From assembly GCF_900116195.1 (NCBI RefSeq), contig NZ_FOZW01000013.1, forward strand, positions 163,098 through 227,097: a stretch of DNA of 64,000 bases, written 5' to 3'. The translations under genes were made by a program, and so were the position numbers. The notes beneath the pieces were generated by a model. That model was not told the DNA's origin. It saw nothing but the letters and a program-made list of their open reading frames with translations, and did not search any database. Positions 8,446-17,764 of the stretch are shown one piece after another (position 1 is the first letter of the stretch; the number at the start of each line of letters is the position of its first letter). This DNA is from Alloyangia pacifica. Lineage in GTDB: Bacteria > Pseudomonadota > Alphaproteobacteria > Rhodobacterales > Rhodobacteraceae.

Positions 8446-8982
8446 TCAGAGCGCGTCGCGCCAATGCGGCCCGAAGAGCCGCAGCAGGCGCCCGAGCATT
8501 TTCAGCGTCAGCCCGACGACAAAGAGCAGGTAGCAGCCGTAGATCCAGTGCATCGGCAGGCGCAGCACCGGGCTTTTCTTGCGGGTGAGGAAGTCGAGGT
8601 AGTCGAGCGTCGGCAGGATCAGCAGGCCGAAGGCTGCGAGCGCGACGACCATGGTGAAGATCGCCATCACCCGCTGCGTGCGCGGGGATACGACGTCATA
8701 GACCACGTCGAAGGTCACGTGCTCGCGGATCGGCACGAGGAAGGCGGCGGCCCAGAACACCGTCCAGATGAAGGCGATCATCACGAATTCTTCGGACCAG
8801 ACGAGCGGCGCGCCCATCACGTAGCGAAAGAAGATCTGCACGATGAACCCCGCGAAAGCCGCGAGGAACATCACGATGCCGACCGCATCGGCCGCCCGCG
8901 CAAGCAGGCGGCCAAGGGTTTCCAGAGCGCCGGGGCGGGTCGCCCCGGTCTCGGGATCGGTGCGGGCCGCCACGCGGATCAC
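8446..8982 (-). CDS. dctQ: TRAP transporter small permease (DctQ family)
   Basis: This 178-aa protein has four hydrophobic segments and the conserved W-x-E-E motif (LVWSEEFVMI) of DctQ subunits. It starts with GTG at 8982, overlapping the dctP stop (GTGA), so the two are translationally coupled. The N-terminal 25 residues are polar. Confidence 0.92.
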   Translation of the reverse strand: MIRVAARTDPETGATRPGALETLGRLLARAADAVGIVMFLAAFAGFIVQIFFRYVMGAPLVWSEEFVMIAFIWTVFWAAAFLVPIREHVTFDVVYDVVSPRTQRVMAIFTMVVALAAFGLLILPTLDYLDFLTRKKSPVLRLPMHWIYGCYLLFVVGLTLKMLGRLLRLFGPHWRDAL

Positions 8983-9968
8983 TCCGCCAGGGCGTTGATC
9001 TTCTCGGCCCAGCCCTCGGGCCAGTCGGCCGAGCGATCAGAGCTGAAATAGACCTCCTGCACGTGGCTGCGGAACGCCTCCACGTCGGGCTCGGTCACCT
9101 GCAGCCCCTCGGACTTGAAGAAGTCCACAAGCCGCTCCTCGTTGGCCACGCGCTCGGCGTTGTTCCAGTCGCAGGAGGCGACTGCGGCCTCGGTCATCGC
9201 GGTCTTTTCCTCGTCCGAGAGCTGGTCCCAGGTCTCGTTGTTGATCGCGATGTTGATGCCATCCACGAGGTGGCTGGTCAGCACGATCTGCTCGGTGACC
9301 TCGTAGAACTTCGCCGCCTCGACGGTGGGCAGCGGGTTGTCCTGCGCGTCGATGGTGCCGGTCTGCAGGCCGAGGTATACCTCGCCGAAGGGCAGCGGCG
9401 TCGGCGCGGCGCCGAGCGCACTGCCGAGGAACAGCCAGGCGTCGGAGCCGGGCATGCGCAGCTTCAGCCCCGCGAGGTCGTCCGGCGTGCTCACGTCACG
9501 CGCGCTGCGCAGGTTGAGCTGGCGGGTGCCGAGATAGCAGGTGTCGAGCAGCTGCACGTCCATCTCGTCCGAGACGGTCTGCTTGAACTCGGCGCCGATG
9601 TCGGAGTTCAGGAAGGCGCGGTAATGCTCAGGGCTCTGGAACAGATAGCCCGCGGTCAGCAGACCGTAGGCGGGGATCGCGTCGGCAATCAGCTGGTACG
9701 ACAGGTAGGTCATCTCGGCATTGCCCCGCTGCAGCGCGTCGAGATCGGCACCCTGGGCAAACAGCGAGCCGGAATCGTAGAGCTGCACGTCGAAACGGCC
9801 GGGCACGCGGGCCTCCAGCTCGTCCTTGAACACCTGCATCGCCTTGGTGTGCAGGTCGGTCGGAACCGACGCGGTGGTGTACTTGATCTCGATCTGGTCG
9901 GCGGCGAGCGCCGGGGTCACCAGAGCCGTGCCGAGGGCAAGCGCGGTCAGCGTGCGTGTGAATGTCAT
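8979..9968 (-). CDS. dctP: TRAP transporter solute-binding protein (DctP family)
   Basis: This 329-aa protein has a Sec signal peptide ending near ALAAD (about residue 23) and a DctP fold, including LRMPGSDAWLFLGSALGA and the conserved QDNPLPT region of the binding cleft. It captures the solute in the periplasm for DctQM. First gene of its operon; 190 bp of AT-rich sequence separates it from the divergent aldolase gene. Confidence 0.95.
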   Translation of the reverse strand: MTFTRTLTALALGTALVTPALAADQIEIKYTTASVPTDLHTKAMQVFKDELEARVPGRFDVQLYDSGSLFAQGADLDALQRGNAEMTYLSYQLIADAIPAYGLLTAGYLFQSPEHYRAFLNSDIGAEFKQTVSDEMDVQLLDTCYLGTRQLNLRSARDVSTPDDLAGLKLRMPGSDAWLFLGSALGAAPTPLPFGEVYLGLQTGTIDAQDNPLPTVEAAKFYEVTEQIVLTSHLVDGINIAINNETWDQLSDEEKTAMTEAAVASCDWNNAERVANEERLVDFFKSEGLQVTEPDVEAFRSHVQEVYFSSDRSADWPEGWAEKINALAE

Positions 9969-10079
9969 GTCAGTCCTCCCTGAATTCCGTTTAAGGATTT
10001 TCGCCGCTTTGCCAATGGCCGGATCCTCCTCCGACGGCGATTGCAGCAGACTTTACAAAGCGAAGTGGCTTATGTAAAC

Positions 10080-10094
10080 ACTGATTGTATCAGT
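10080..10094. promoter_or_regulatory. Dyad in the TRAP/aldolase divergent promoter region
   Basis: ACTGATTGTATCAGT (5-bp perfect arms) sits in an unusually AT-rich stretch between the divergent dctP and aldolase genes. FCD-type GntR regulators often bind short dyads containing TTGTAT-like cores, and one is encoded two genes away. Operator function is inferred. Confidence 0.4.
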
Positions 10095-10158
10095 TATTGG
10101 ATTAATAAAACAATCAAGCCTTTACGGCTGGTTGTCCCGTGAATCGGAGGAGAATGGG

Positions 10159-11055
10159 ATGCGCGCAGGCACGGACTTCAGGGGGGTGGTCGGCGCCGCG
10201 GTGACGCCGGTGACCGCGGCGCTCGAGATCGACGTGCCGCGGCTGATCTCGCATTGCGACGCGATGCTGCAGGCGGGCTGCGCCTTCACCTCGGCCTTCG
10301 GCACGACGGGCGAGGGGGCCTCCTTTTCGGCAGACCAGAAGATCGCGGCGCTGCAGGCGATGAAGGATGCGGGGCATGACATGTCCCGGCAGGTGCCCGG
10401 CATCATCGCCGCCGCCGTCGAGGATGCGGCCCGGCTCTACCGCGCGTGCGCCGAGCTCGGCTGCCGCGCGGCGCTGATCATCCCGCCGTTCTACTACGCG
10501 CCCTCGTCCGACGCGGCGGTGGCCGAGTTCTACGCCGCCGTGGCCGAAAGGGCGGGCAGCCCCGGCCTCGACATCGTGCTCTACAACTTCCCGCATTTCT
10601 CGGGCGTGACCTTCACCCCGGCGCTGGTCCGTGCGGTGCAGGCAAAGCTCGGCGATCTGGTCATCGGCATCAAGGATTCCACTGGCGATCTCGAGGGCGG
10701 GCTCGAACTGATCCGCGTCTTCCCCGAGCTGTCGATCTTCACCGGCGACGACCGCATCCTGACGCGCGTGGTCGCGGCGGGCGGCGCGGGGATGATCGGC
10801 GGGCTGGTCAACCTCTTCCCGGCGGACAGCGTCACGCTCTGCGGTGGCAAGGTGGACGCGGCTTTCGAGAAACGCGCGGCGATGCGGATCGAGGCTGTTG
10901 ACGCTCATGGCGGGCTCGTGGTTCTGAAGGCGCTCGTGGCGGCCCGCTATGGCGACGACGGCTACCGCCGGACCATGCCGCCGCTGGCCCCGCTCGAGGC
11001 CGGGCTGAGCGCCAGCCTCGCCGAAGAACTGGGCTTCACGGGCGAGACGCTCTGA
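10159..11055 (+). CDS. Dihydrodipicolinate synthase/N-acetylneuraminate lyase-family aldolase
   Basis: This 298-aa protein is a class I (Schiff-base) aldolase of the DapA family: GTTGEG loop near residue 48, catalytic Tyr in VLYNFPHFSG and Schiff-base Lys in GIKDSTGD. ATG 10159 was chosen because GGAGGAG lies 7 bp upstream; an in-frame ATG at 10132 has no such site. Family members split or make 2-keto acids. Beside a TRAP transporter and a GntR regulator it is more likely a catabolic 2-keto-3-deoxy sugar acid aldolase or dehydratase than lysine-biosynthetic DapA (inference). Confidence 0.9.
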   Translation: MRAGTDFRGVVGAAVTPVTAALEIDVPRLISHCDAMLQAGCAFTSAFGTTGEGASFSADQKIAALQAMKDAGHDMSRQVPGIIAAAVEDAARLYRACAELGCRAALIIPPFYYAPSSDAAVAEFYAAVAERAGSPGLDIVLYNFPHFSGVTFTPALVRAVQAKLGDLVIGIKDSTGDLEGGLELIRVFPELSIFTGDDRILTRVVAAGGAGMIGGLVNLFPADSVTLCGGKVDAAFEKRAAMRIEAVDAHGGLVVLKALVAARYGDDGYRRTMPPLAPLEAGLSASLAEELGFTGETL

Positions 11056-11089
11056 GCCACCGCACGACAGGACGACAGGAGACAGGCTG

Positions 11090-11770
11090 ATGCCGGGCAA
11101 CCGCGCCGAGGAGACCCAGAAACGCCATGACGGGCGGGTCCGGCAATCGGGCTACGAGCAGTTCCAGAAGGCGCTGCTCGACGGCCGCCTGAGGCCCGGT
11201 CAGCTGGTCAGCCAGCGCGACCTCGTGGCCATGCTCGGCCTGTCGATCGGGGCGCTGCGCGAGCTTTTGCCGCGGCTCGAATCCGAGGGGCTGATCAACG
11301 TGCTGCCGCAGCGCGGGATCCAGATCCCGGCGATCGACCTGCCGATGATCCGCGACGCCTTCCAGATGCGCGCGGCACTGGAGCGGGAGGCCGTGCTCAA
11401 CGCCATCCGCAGCATGCCCGACGAGGCGATCCGTGAGCAGCTCGCGCTGCACCGCGAGGTGCTTGCGCAGGTCGCGGCCGACCCCAGCGAGACGGTGCTG
11501 GAGCGCGGGCAGGAAATCGACACGGGGTTTCACGCGCTGCTGATCGGCGCGACGAAGAACGAGCTGATCATCTCGGCCTACGACATCAATTCGATCCGTA
11601 TCCGGCTGATCAAGCTCGACCGTATTCGCCTCAGCGCGGTGACCCTGCCTGCCGCCTTCGCCGACCATATCGCGGTGATCGAGACGCTGCTGGCGCGCGA
11701 TCCGGTGGCGGCGACGGCAGCGATGGACCGCCATATCGCCAACGCCCGCGAGCGGGCGCTGGAAATCTGA
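11090..11770 (+). CDS. GntR-family regulator, FCD subgroup
   Basis: This 226-aa protein has an N-terminal winged helix-turn-helix (about residues 20-78, with LRPGQLVSQRDLVAMLG) and a C-terminal helical FCD ligand domain with metal-site histidines (FHALL, DHIAVIE). It follows the aldolase by 34 bp and precedes the rhamnosidase by 27 bp. It probably represses this sugar-acid locus in response to a pathway metabolite; the dyad at 10080-10094 is a candidate site. Confidence 0.92.
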   Translation: MPGNRAEETQKRHDGRVRQSGYEQFQKALLDGRLRPGQLVSQRDLVAMLGLSIGALRELLPRLESEGLINVLPQRGIQIPAIDLPMIRDAFQMRAALEREAVLNAIRSMPDEAIREQLALHREVLAQVAADPSETVLERGQEIDTGFHALLIGATKNELIISAYDINSIRIRLIKLDRIRLSAVTLPAAFADHIAVIETLLARDPVAATAAMDRHIANARERALEI

Positions 11771-11797
11771 TTTGAAGTGCTGACCGGGAGGTCTGAC

Positions 11798-14449
11798 ATG
11801 GCCGGAGATGACACCGCCGCGGCCCTGCGCCCCGTCGCGCTGCGCTGTGAGCTGCAAGCGGAACCGCGCGGTCTCAACGACCTTTTGCCCCGGTTGAGCT
11901 GGGGCTGCGAGGGCGAGGCCGATCTGGCCGCGAGCCGGGTGGTGCTTGGCGTGGATTGCGCGGCAGTGGTCTCGGGGCAGGGCGATCTCTGGGACAGCGG
12001 CTGGCTTTCCGGCACCCCGTCGCCGCTGCGCTACGCCGGCGCCCCATTGCCGCGCGATGCGCGCCTGTGGTGGTCCGTTGGCCTGCGCGACGGGCAGGGT
12101 GCCGAGACATGGTCCGAGCCGGCGCCGATCTTCACCGGGCTCGATGCGGCGGATTGGGAGGCCGAGTGGATCGCCCGCTACTTCGTGCTGCCCGCCGGGC
12201 GCGAGGTGCCGCAGGACAGTGCCTACGACAACCGCTTCCAGGCCCGCCCAGCCGACTACATGCGCCGGACCTTCGATCTGCCCGAGGCGCCGGTGCGTGC
12301 CTTGGTCTATGTCAGCGCGCTCGGTCTCTACGAGCTGCATGTAAACGGCCAGCGCATCGGGCGGGACGTGATGGCGCCGGGCTGGACCGACTACCACACC
12401 CGCACCGAATACACGGTGCACGATGTCACCGAGCACCTGAGCGCCGGCCCCAACGCCCTCGGTGCCATTCTGGGCGAGGGCTGGTACTCGGGCCGCATCG
12501 GTCACAACCAGCGCCGCGCGGGCAACCATTATGGCGGACGCCCGGCCTTCCTGTGCCAGCTGCATGTCGAATACGCGGACGGGCAGACCCAGCGCATCGT
12601 CAGCGACGACCGCTGGCGCACCCGGCAGGGGCCGGTCTGCTACTCGGACTTCCTCGCGGGTGAGATGTACGACGCGCGGCGCGAGATGCCGGGCTGGGAT
12701 GCGGCGGGCTTCGAGGAAGTGAACTGGCAGCCGGTGGAGGTCTTCACCCCCGATCCCGGGGCACCTCATCTCGACGCCGCCCGCGCACCGCTGGCCCGAG
12801 AGGTCGCGACGCTGGAGCCGCAAAGCGAAACCCGTGCCCCGGACGGCGAGCGCATCTTCGACTTCGGTCAGAACCTCGCGGGATACCTGAGCATGGAGGT
12901 CGAGGCCCCCTCCGGCACTGAGATCCGCCTGCGCCACGCCGAGCGGCTGGATGAGGCGGGGGCGCTCTACACCGCCAACCTGCGCTTTGCCGTCAGCGAG
13001 GACATCTACATCTGCAAGGGTGGCGGGCCTGAGCGCTTCACTCCGCGCTTCACCTTCCATGGGTTCCAATACGTCGGCCTCAGCGCCAGCGGCCCGGTCG
13101 AGGGGCTGAGCCTGCGCGCCATCGCAATCCAGTCGGACCTGCCGTTGACGGGGTCCATCGAGACCGGAAACGCGATGGTCAACCAGCTGATCTCCAATAT
13201 CTTCTGGAGCCAGCGCGGCAATTTCCTCGCGGTGCCCACCGATTGCCCGCAGCGTGACGAGCGTTACGGCTGGTCTGCCGACGCGCAGGTGTTCTGGCGC
13301 ACCGCAGGCTATTTCATGGACGTCAGCGCCTTCACCGAGAAGTGGCTGCAGGACATGGTCGACGGCCAGTCGGCCGAGGGCATCTTCCCCGACGTGGCTC
13401 CGACCAAGCCGCTCAATCCCTACCGGCTCACGCCGCAGCCCGGTGCCCCCGCATGGGGTGACGCGCCGGTCATCCTGTGCCGCGATCACTGGCTGCGCTA
13501 TGGCGACGCGGAGCTGCTGCGCCGCATGTGGGCGCCGCTGGTGGCCTGGATGGACTACATCGAACGCGAGAACCCGGGTGGCATCCGCGAACGCTCGGTG
13601 CACAACAACTACGGGGACTGGCTGTCCATCGGCCCGGTGACCGACCGGGCGCTTGTCGCAACCGCCTACTGGATCCACCTCGCGGACATCATGGGGATGC
13701 TGGCCGGGGTGTTGCAGGAGCCGGTGGACCGCTGGAGCGCACTTGCCGAACGGCTGCGCGCGGCCTTCCTCGCCCGCTTCTGGCAGGAGGGCAGCCTCAG
13801 CGGCGACACCCAGACGGCCTACCTGCTTGCGCTCGACTTTGCCCTGCTGCCCGAGGCGCTGCGGCCGCAGGCAGCGGCGCGGCTCGGCGCACTGCTCGAT
13901 GCGGCGGACGGCCACCTGCAGACCGGCTTCCTCGGCGTGCGCCATCTCGCGCCGGTGGTCTGCGACTGGCTGGGGCCGGAACGGGCGGTCGATCTGTTGC
14001 TGAAGGACACCTATCCCTCGTGGGGCTTCTCGATCCGCCACGGCGCGACGACGATCTGGGAGCGCTGGGACGGTTGGACGCCGGAAAAGGGCTTCCAGTC
14101 CACCGCAATGAACTCCTTCAACCATTACGCCTATGGCGCGGTTGGCGAGTGGATCTGGGCGCGGCTCGCGGGCATCGACTGGAACGCGGCGGGTCCCGGG
14201 TATCGCAGGCTGGCCATGCGCCCGGTCTTCGACCGCCGTATCGGCCATGTAAAGGCACGCTACGAAGCGGCGACGGGACCGGTGCAAAGCGCCTGGGCCT
14301 ATGAGGGCGAAGCCGTGGTCTGGGAGGTTTCGCTGCCGCCGGGCACCAGCGCCGAGGTCGCCTTGCCCGAGGGCTGGAGCCGCGACGGGCAGCGGGCCTT
14401 TGCACTCGGAGCTGGGCGACACAGGCTGGTGCTGCAGCCCGCCGGCTGA
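11798..14449 (+). CDS. Alpha-L-rhamnosidase, GH78
   Basis: This 883-aa protein has the four-part GH78 layout: N-terminal beta domain, concanavalin-like beta domain ([17 protein letters not shown]), (alpha/alpha)6 catalytic domain with [11 protein letters not shown] containing acidic catalytic residues, and a C-terminal beta domain after [13 protein letters not shown]. It releases terminal L-rhamnose from glycosides. No signal peptide is seen, so it acts in the cytoplasm on imported oligosaccharides. ATG 11798 follows GGGAGG. It is the third gene behind the aldolase and GntR. Rhamnosyl-uronate substrates from pectin or ulvan would fit a TRAP importer, but this is inference. Confidence 0.93.
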   Translation: MAGDDTAAALRPVALRCELQAEPRGLNDLLPRLSWGCEGEADLAASRVVLGVDCAAVVSGQGDLWDSGWLSGTPSPLRYAGAPLPRDARLWWSVGLRDGQGAETWSEPAPIFTGLDAADWEAEWIARYFVLPAGREVPQDSAYDNRFQARPADYMRRTFDLPEAPVRALVYVSALGLYELHVNGQRIGRDVMAPGWTDYHTRTEYTVHDVTEHLSAGPNALGAILGEGWYSGRIGHNQRRAGNHYGGRPAFLCQLHVEYADGQTQRIVSDDRWRTRQGPVCYSDFLAGEMYDARREMPGWDAAGFEEVNWQPVEVFTPDPGAPHLDAARAPLAREVATLEPQSETRAPDGERIFDFGQNLAGYLSMEVEAPSGTEIRLRHAERLDEAGALYTANLRFAVSEDIYICKGGGPERFTPRFTFHGFQYVGLSASGPVEGLSLRAIAIQSDLPLTGSIETGNAMVNQLISNIFWSQRGNFLAVPTDCPQRDERYGWSADAQVFWRTAGYFMDVSAFTEKWLQDMVDGQSAEGIFPDVAPTKPLNPYRLTPQPGAPAWGDAPVILCRDHWLRYGDAELLRRMWAPLVAWMDYIERENPGGIRERSVHNNYGDWLSIGPVTDRALVATAYWIHLADIMGMLAGVLQEPVDRWSALAERLRAAFLARFWQEGSLSGDTQTAYLLALDFALLPEALRPQAAARLGALLDAADGHLQTGFLGVRHLAPVVCDWLGPERAVDLLLKDTYPSWGFSIRHGATTIWERWDGWTPEKGFQSTAMNSFNHYAYGAVGEWIWARLAGIDWNAAGPGYRRLAMRPVFDRRIGHVKARYEAATGPVQSAWAYEGEAVVWEVSLPPGTSAEVALPEGWSRDGQRAFALGAGRHRLVLQPAG

Positions 14450-14462
14450 GCGATGCGTTTGG

Positions 14463-15263
14463 TCAGAGGTCCTCGAGCGAGGCCATGAACTTGGAGAAGA
14501 GCTCGCCCTGCGAGCTCACCCCGAGCTTGCCGTAGATATTGCGCCGGTGAATGCGCACCGTGCCGGGGGCGATCCCGAGCGCGTGGCCCGTCGCCTCGGC
14601 GGAATGTCCCTTGAGCGTGTATTCGACGATTTCGGCCTCGCGCGGGGTCAGCAGGTTGCGCCCGAAGCTCTGGAATGCCTCGTCGATCAGCTTGGGCAGG
14701 CGCGGTCCCTCGCTTCCCGGCTGGCCGGCAAACTCGTCGATCAACCCCGCCCAATGGCGCTTCGCGCAGGCCTCGACAAAGGGAAAGATCGTCTGCAGGT
14801 CGCGGAATTCCTTCGCCGAAAATGCCTTCAGCTCGCGCATCGCCGATATCACGACGCTCACATCGTCACCAACGTCAACGATAAAGCCTATTTCTTCGGC
14901 AAGTCCGGTCTGCACATAGTAGTTCCGGAAGTATTCGGCCTGGTAAAAGCGGTCGGGCGCAAGCTCGCGCAGGCGCACCAGCCGGGACGTCGTGGGGGCG
15001 GCGGAATGGAGGTAGAACGGGTCCAGGAGATAGGGACCCTCCTGGTAATCGTCGACCATGACCCGGCGCTTGGCAGCCGGGAAATCGTCATAGATATCAA
15101 GGGGACGGCGGTCCTTGTAGTAGGCGAAGGTCACCGTGAACTCGAAGGGCACGACGGTGCGCATCGCTTCGGTCAACGCCTTCGGGAAGCCCGGGGTGCC
15201 AAGCGCGGCGACCGCTGCGGCGCTGGCTGAAACCCAGCTCTCGATGTCAAATTTACCAGCCAT
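14463..15263 (-). CDS. LuxR-family transcriptional regulator (orphan)
   Basis: This 266-aa protein has a C-terminal LuxR-type helix-turn-helix (from LTPREAEIVEY through GTVRIHRRNIYGKLGVSS, about residues 195-255) and an N-terminal region of about 180 residues that I cannot assign to the classic acyl-homoserine-lactone domain. No luxI is nearby. It is divergent from a polyamine-type ABC operon and probably regulates it. The intergenic region contains a perfect 12-bp palindrome. Confidence 0.88.
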   Translation of the reverse strand: MAGKFDIESWVSASAAAVAALGTPGFPKALTEAMRTVVPFEFTVTFAYYKDRRPLDIYDDFPAAKRRVMVDDYQEGPYLLDPFYLHSAAPTTSRLVRLRELAPDRFYQAEYFRNYYVQTGLAEEIGFIVDVGDDVSVVISAMRELKAFSAKEFRDLQTIFPFVEACAKRHWAGLIDEFAGQPGSEGPRLPKLIDEAFQSFGRNLLTPREAEIVEYTLKGHSAEATGHALGIAPGTVRIHRRNIYGKLGVSSQGELFSKFMASLEDL

Positions 15264-15321
15264 CTATGCCCTTTGTGGTATATACAACCAAATCTTGTTT
15301 CCGTACCGTTTTTGAAAATTA

Positions 15322-15333
15322 CGGCATATGCCG
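15322..15333. promoter_or_regulatory. 12-bp palindrome, candidate LuxR-type operator
   Basis: CGGCATATGCCG is a perfect palindrome in the 131-bp divergent region between the LuxR gene and the ABC operon, 62 bp before the ABC start. The nearby GTATATAC at about 15275 is a second, shorter palindrome. The link to the regulator is positional. Confidence 0.45.
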
Positions 15334-15394
15334 CCTGGCGCAAGGGTAAACAGCCACGCCGGACGACAGGGGATAAGCCGGACCGGGGAGCACG

Positions 15395-16546
15395 ATGATT
15401 CAGGAACCGAAGATGACCGACGCCACCACCACCCACGTCCCTGCGCCGGAGGCCGTGGCGGAATTCGTCGGGGCGACCAAGCGCTTCGGCGACGTTCTGG
15501 CTGCCGACCGCATCGACCTGCGCATCCGGCGCGGCGAATTCCTGTCGTTTCTCGGCCCCTCCGGCTGCGGCAAGACCACGGCGCTGCGCATGCTGGCGGG
15601 CTTTGAGAGTCCGACCGAGGGCGAGGTGCTGATCGACGGGCGCGACGTTTCGGCGGTCCCGGCCCACAAGCGCCCGGTGAACATGGTGTTCCAGCACTAC
15701 GCGCTCTTTCCGCATATGACCGTGGCGCAGAACGTCGGCTATGGGCTGCGCCAGCGTCGCCCGCGCCTGCCGAAGCGCGAGATCGAACTGAAGGTCGCCA
15801 AGGCACTGGCGACGGTGCGTCTGGCGGACTTCGGGCCGCGCCGGATCTGGGAGATGTCTGGCGGCCAGCAACAGCGCGTGGCGCTCGCCCGTGCCATCGT
15901 CAACGAACCGAAGATCCTGCTGCTCGACGAGCCCATGGCGGCGCTCGACGCCAAGCTGCGCGGCGAGATGCAGCGCGAGCTCTTGGAGCTGCAGCGTAGC
16001 CTCGGGATCACCTTCGTGCTGGTCACCCACGACCAGGAGGAGGCGCTCGCCATGTCCGACCGCATCTGCATCATGGGCAAGGGTCGGATCGCGCAGGTGG
16101 GCACGCCGCAGGAACTCTACGACCGCCCGCGCAGCCGTTACGTCGCCGATTTTGTCGGCAAGGCCAATATCGTGTCCGGACAGATCACCGGCCGGCAGGG
16201 CGGGCTGGCGCAGGCGGTGCTTGGCAATGGCGTGAAGGTCGTGCTGCGCGACGAGCCGGGCGATGACCGCACAACGACCGAGATCGCCGTGCGCCCCGAA
16301 GCACTGGGTCTCGCCGCCCGTGATAGCGCCGTCCCTGCGGGGACAGCGGTTGTCCCCGCGCGCGTCACCCATCGCACCTTCCTGGGCGATCACACCGAAT
16401 ACCTGCTGGCGGCCGACGGGCTCGGCCAGATGCAGGTCAATGTTCCGCGACAGGCCGAAAGAGCCTTGGGCGGGCACGACGTGGGCGCATTGGTCCACGT
16501 CCTCTGGCCGGAGGGAACGGGTCTCGTTCTCGCCGTCGACGACTGA
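15395..16546 (+). CDS. potA: Polyamine-type ABC transporter ATP-binding protein
   Basis: This 383-aa protein has Walker A GPSGCGKTT, signature MSGGQQQRVALARA, Walker B ILLLDEPMAALD and a C-terminal TOBE-like domain as in PotA. ATG 15395 has GGGGAG upstream. It energises uptake with the following solute-binding protein and two permeases. The transported compound may be a polyamine, an opine-like amine or another cationic compound. Confidence 0.93.
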   Translation: MIQEPKMTDATTTHVPAPEAVAEFVGATKRFGDVLAADRIDLRIRRGEFLSFLGPSGCGKTTALRMLAGFESPTEGEVLIDGRDVSAVPAHKRPVNMVFQHYALFPHMTVAQNVGYGLRQRRPRLPKREIELKVAKALATVRLADFGPRRIWEMSGGQQQRVALARAIVNEPKILLLDEPMAALDAKLRGEMQRELLELQRSLGITFVLVTHDQEEALAMSDRICIMGKGRIAQVGTPQELYDRPRSRYVADFVGKANIVSGQITGRQGGLAQAVLGNGVKVVLRDEPGDDRTTTEIAVRPEALGLAARDSAVPAGTAVVPARVTHRTFLGDHTEYLLAADGLGQMQVNVPRQAERALGGHDVGALVHVLWPEGTGLVLAVDD

Positions 16547-16587
16547 AGACACTCCAACAAGTCAAAGTCCAACAAGGGAAAATCCAG

Positions 16588-17742
16588 ATGAAGAACGACA
16601 ACACGCCGATCTCGCGCAAGGCGTTCATGGAAGAGCTGCGGCGCTACCAGAAGGGCTCTGTCACCCGTCGCCACTTCCTCGGGGTGACAGGTCTCGGAAC
16701 CGCCGCGGCGGTCATGGGGGGGGCCATGCCGGGCCTGCTGCCGAGCCGTGCCCGCGCGCAGGACATCGGTGACCGCGTGGTGCTGGCGACCTGGCCGAAC
16801 TACCACGACGCCGCCAATTTCGACGCCTTCACCGATGAGACCGGCGCCTACACGCAGGTCAATGTCTTCGGCTCGAACGAGGAGATGCTGGCGAAGATCC
16901 AGGCTGGCGGGTCCGGCTGGGACGTCTTCGTGCCGACCAACTATGCGATCCCGACCTATGTCGAGGCGGATCTCATAGAGCCTCTCGACTTGAGCAAGAT
17001 CCCGAACTTCGACCCGGCCTCCTTCGACCCGCGCTTCGCCGATGCGGGCACGATCGACGGCGTGGTCTACGGCGTGCCGAAGAACTGGGGCACCACCGGC
17101 ATCGCCTTCAACTCCGACAAGACCGGCGGCGTTGTGGACAGCTGGAAGGCCTTCTTCGACGGCGCCCGCGATGCGTGGGACGGCCGGGTGATGGTGCATG
17201 ACTACCAGCTTACCACCATCGGCAACGCATTGGTTTATCACGGCTTCTCCTTCAACTCGGTGGATCCCGAGGAACTGGCGCAGGCCGAGAAGCTGTTGAT
17301 CGACGTCAAGCCGCACCTCTATGCGATTTCGTCTGACTATCAACCGGCGATGCGCAACGGCGATGCCTGGCTGACCATGTGCTGGACCGGCGACGGCAAG
17401 CAGATGAACACCGACATGCCCGAGATCGGCTTCGCGCTCGGCAAGGAGGGCGGCGAGATCTGGTCCGACTATTACGCCATCCCCAAGGACGCGCCGCACA
17501 AGGAGGCCGCCTACGCGCTGATCAACTACCTGCTGTCGCCGGAGGTGAACGCCAAGGAGGCGCTGGCTCACGGCTACCCGGTGGCCGACAGCCGCACCAA
17601 CGCGCTGCTGCCCGAGGAGCTGCTCAACGATCCGATCATCTACCCGGCCGCCGAGGCGCTCAGCCCGCTGGAATTCGGCGCGGCGGTGACCCTTACCGAC
17701 CCGAACCGCGCCGAGCTGATGGCGCGCTTCAAGTCGGCCTAA
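16588..17742 (+). CDS. potD: Polyamine-type ABC solute-binding protein (Tat-exported)
   Basis: This 384-aa PotD/PotF-family protein carries a twin-arginine signal (TRRHFLGVTGLG) and an AxA cleavage site near ARAQD at about residue 55. The mature part has the family's VLATWPNYHD and NVFGSNEEMLAKIQAG elements. It binds substrate in the periplasm and follows the ATPase by 41 bp. Tat export of a PotD-like protein implies folding before export. Confidence 0.92.
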   Translation: MKNDNTPISRKAFMEELRRYQKGSVTRRHFLGVTGLGTAAAVMGGAMPGLLPSRARAQDIGDRVVLATWPNYHDAANFDAFTDETGAYTQVNVFGSNEEMLAKIQAGGSGWDVFVPTNYAIPTYVEADLIEPLDLSKIPNFDPASFDPRFADAGTIDGVVYGVPKNWGTTGIAFNSDKTGGVVDSWKAFFDGARDAWDGRVMVHDYQLTTIGNALVYHGFSFNSVDPEELAQAEKLLIDVKPHLYAISSDYQPAMRNGDAWLTMCWTGDGKQMNTDMPEIGFALGKEGGEIWSDYYAIPKDAPHKEAAYALINYLLSPEVNAKEALAHGYPVADSRTNALLPEELLNDPIIYPAAEALSPLEFGAAVTLTDPNRAELMARFKSA

Positions 17743-17764
17743 GAGCGAAGACGGAGACAGGACG

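Noticed and set aside
11036..14422. A 1128-aa antisense frame opposite GH78
   Set aside because: It mirrors the codon structure of the aldolase, GntR and rhamnosidase genes and has no recognisable domain.
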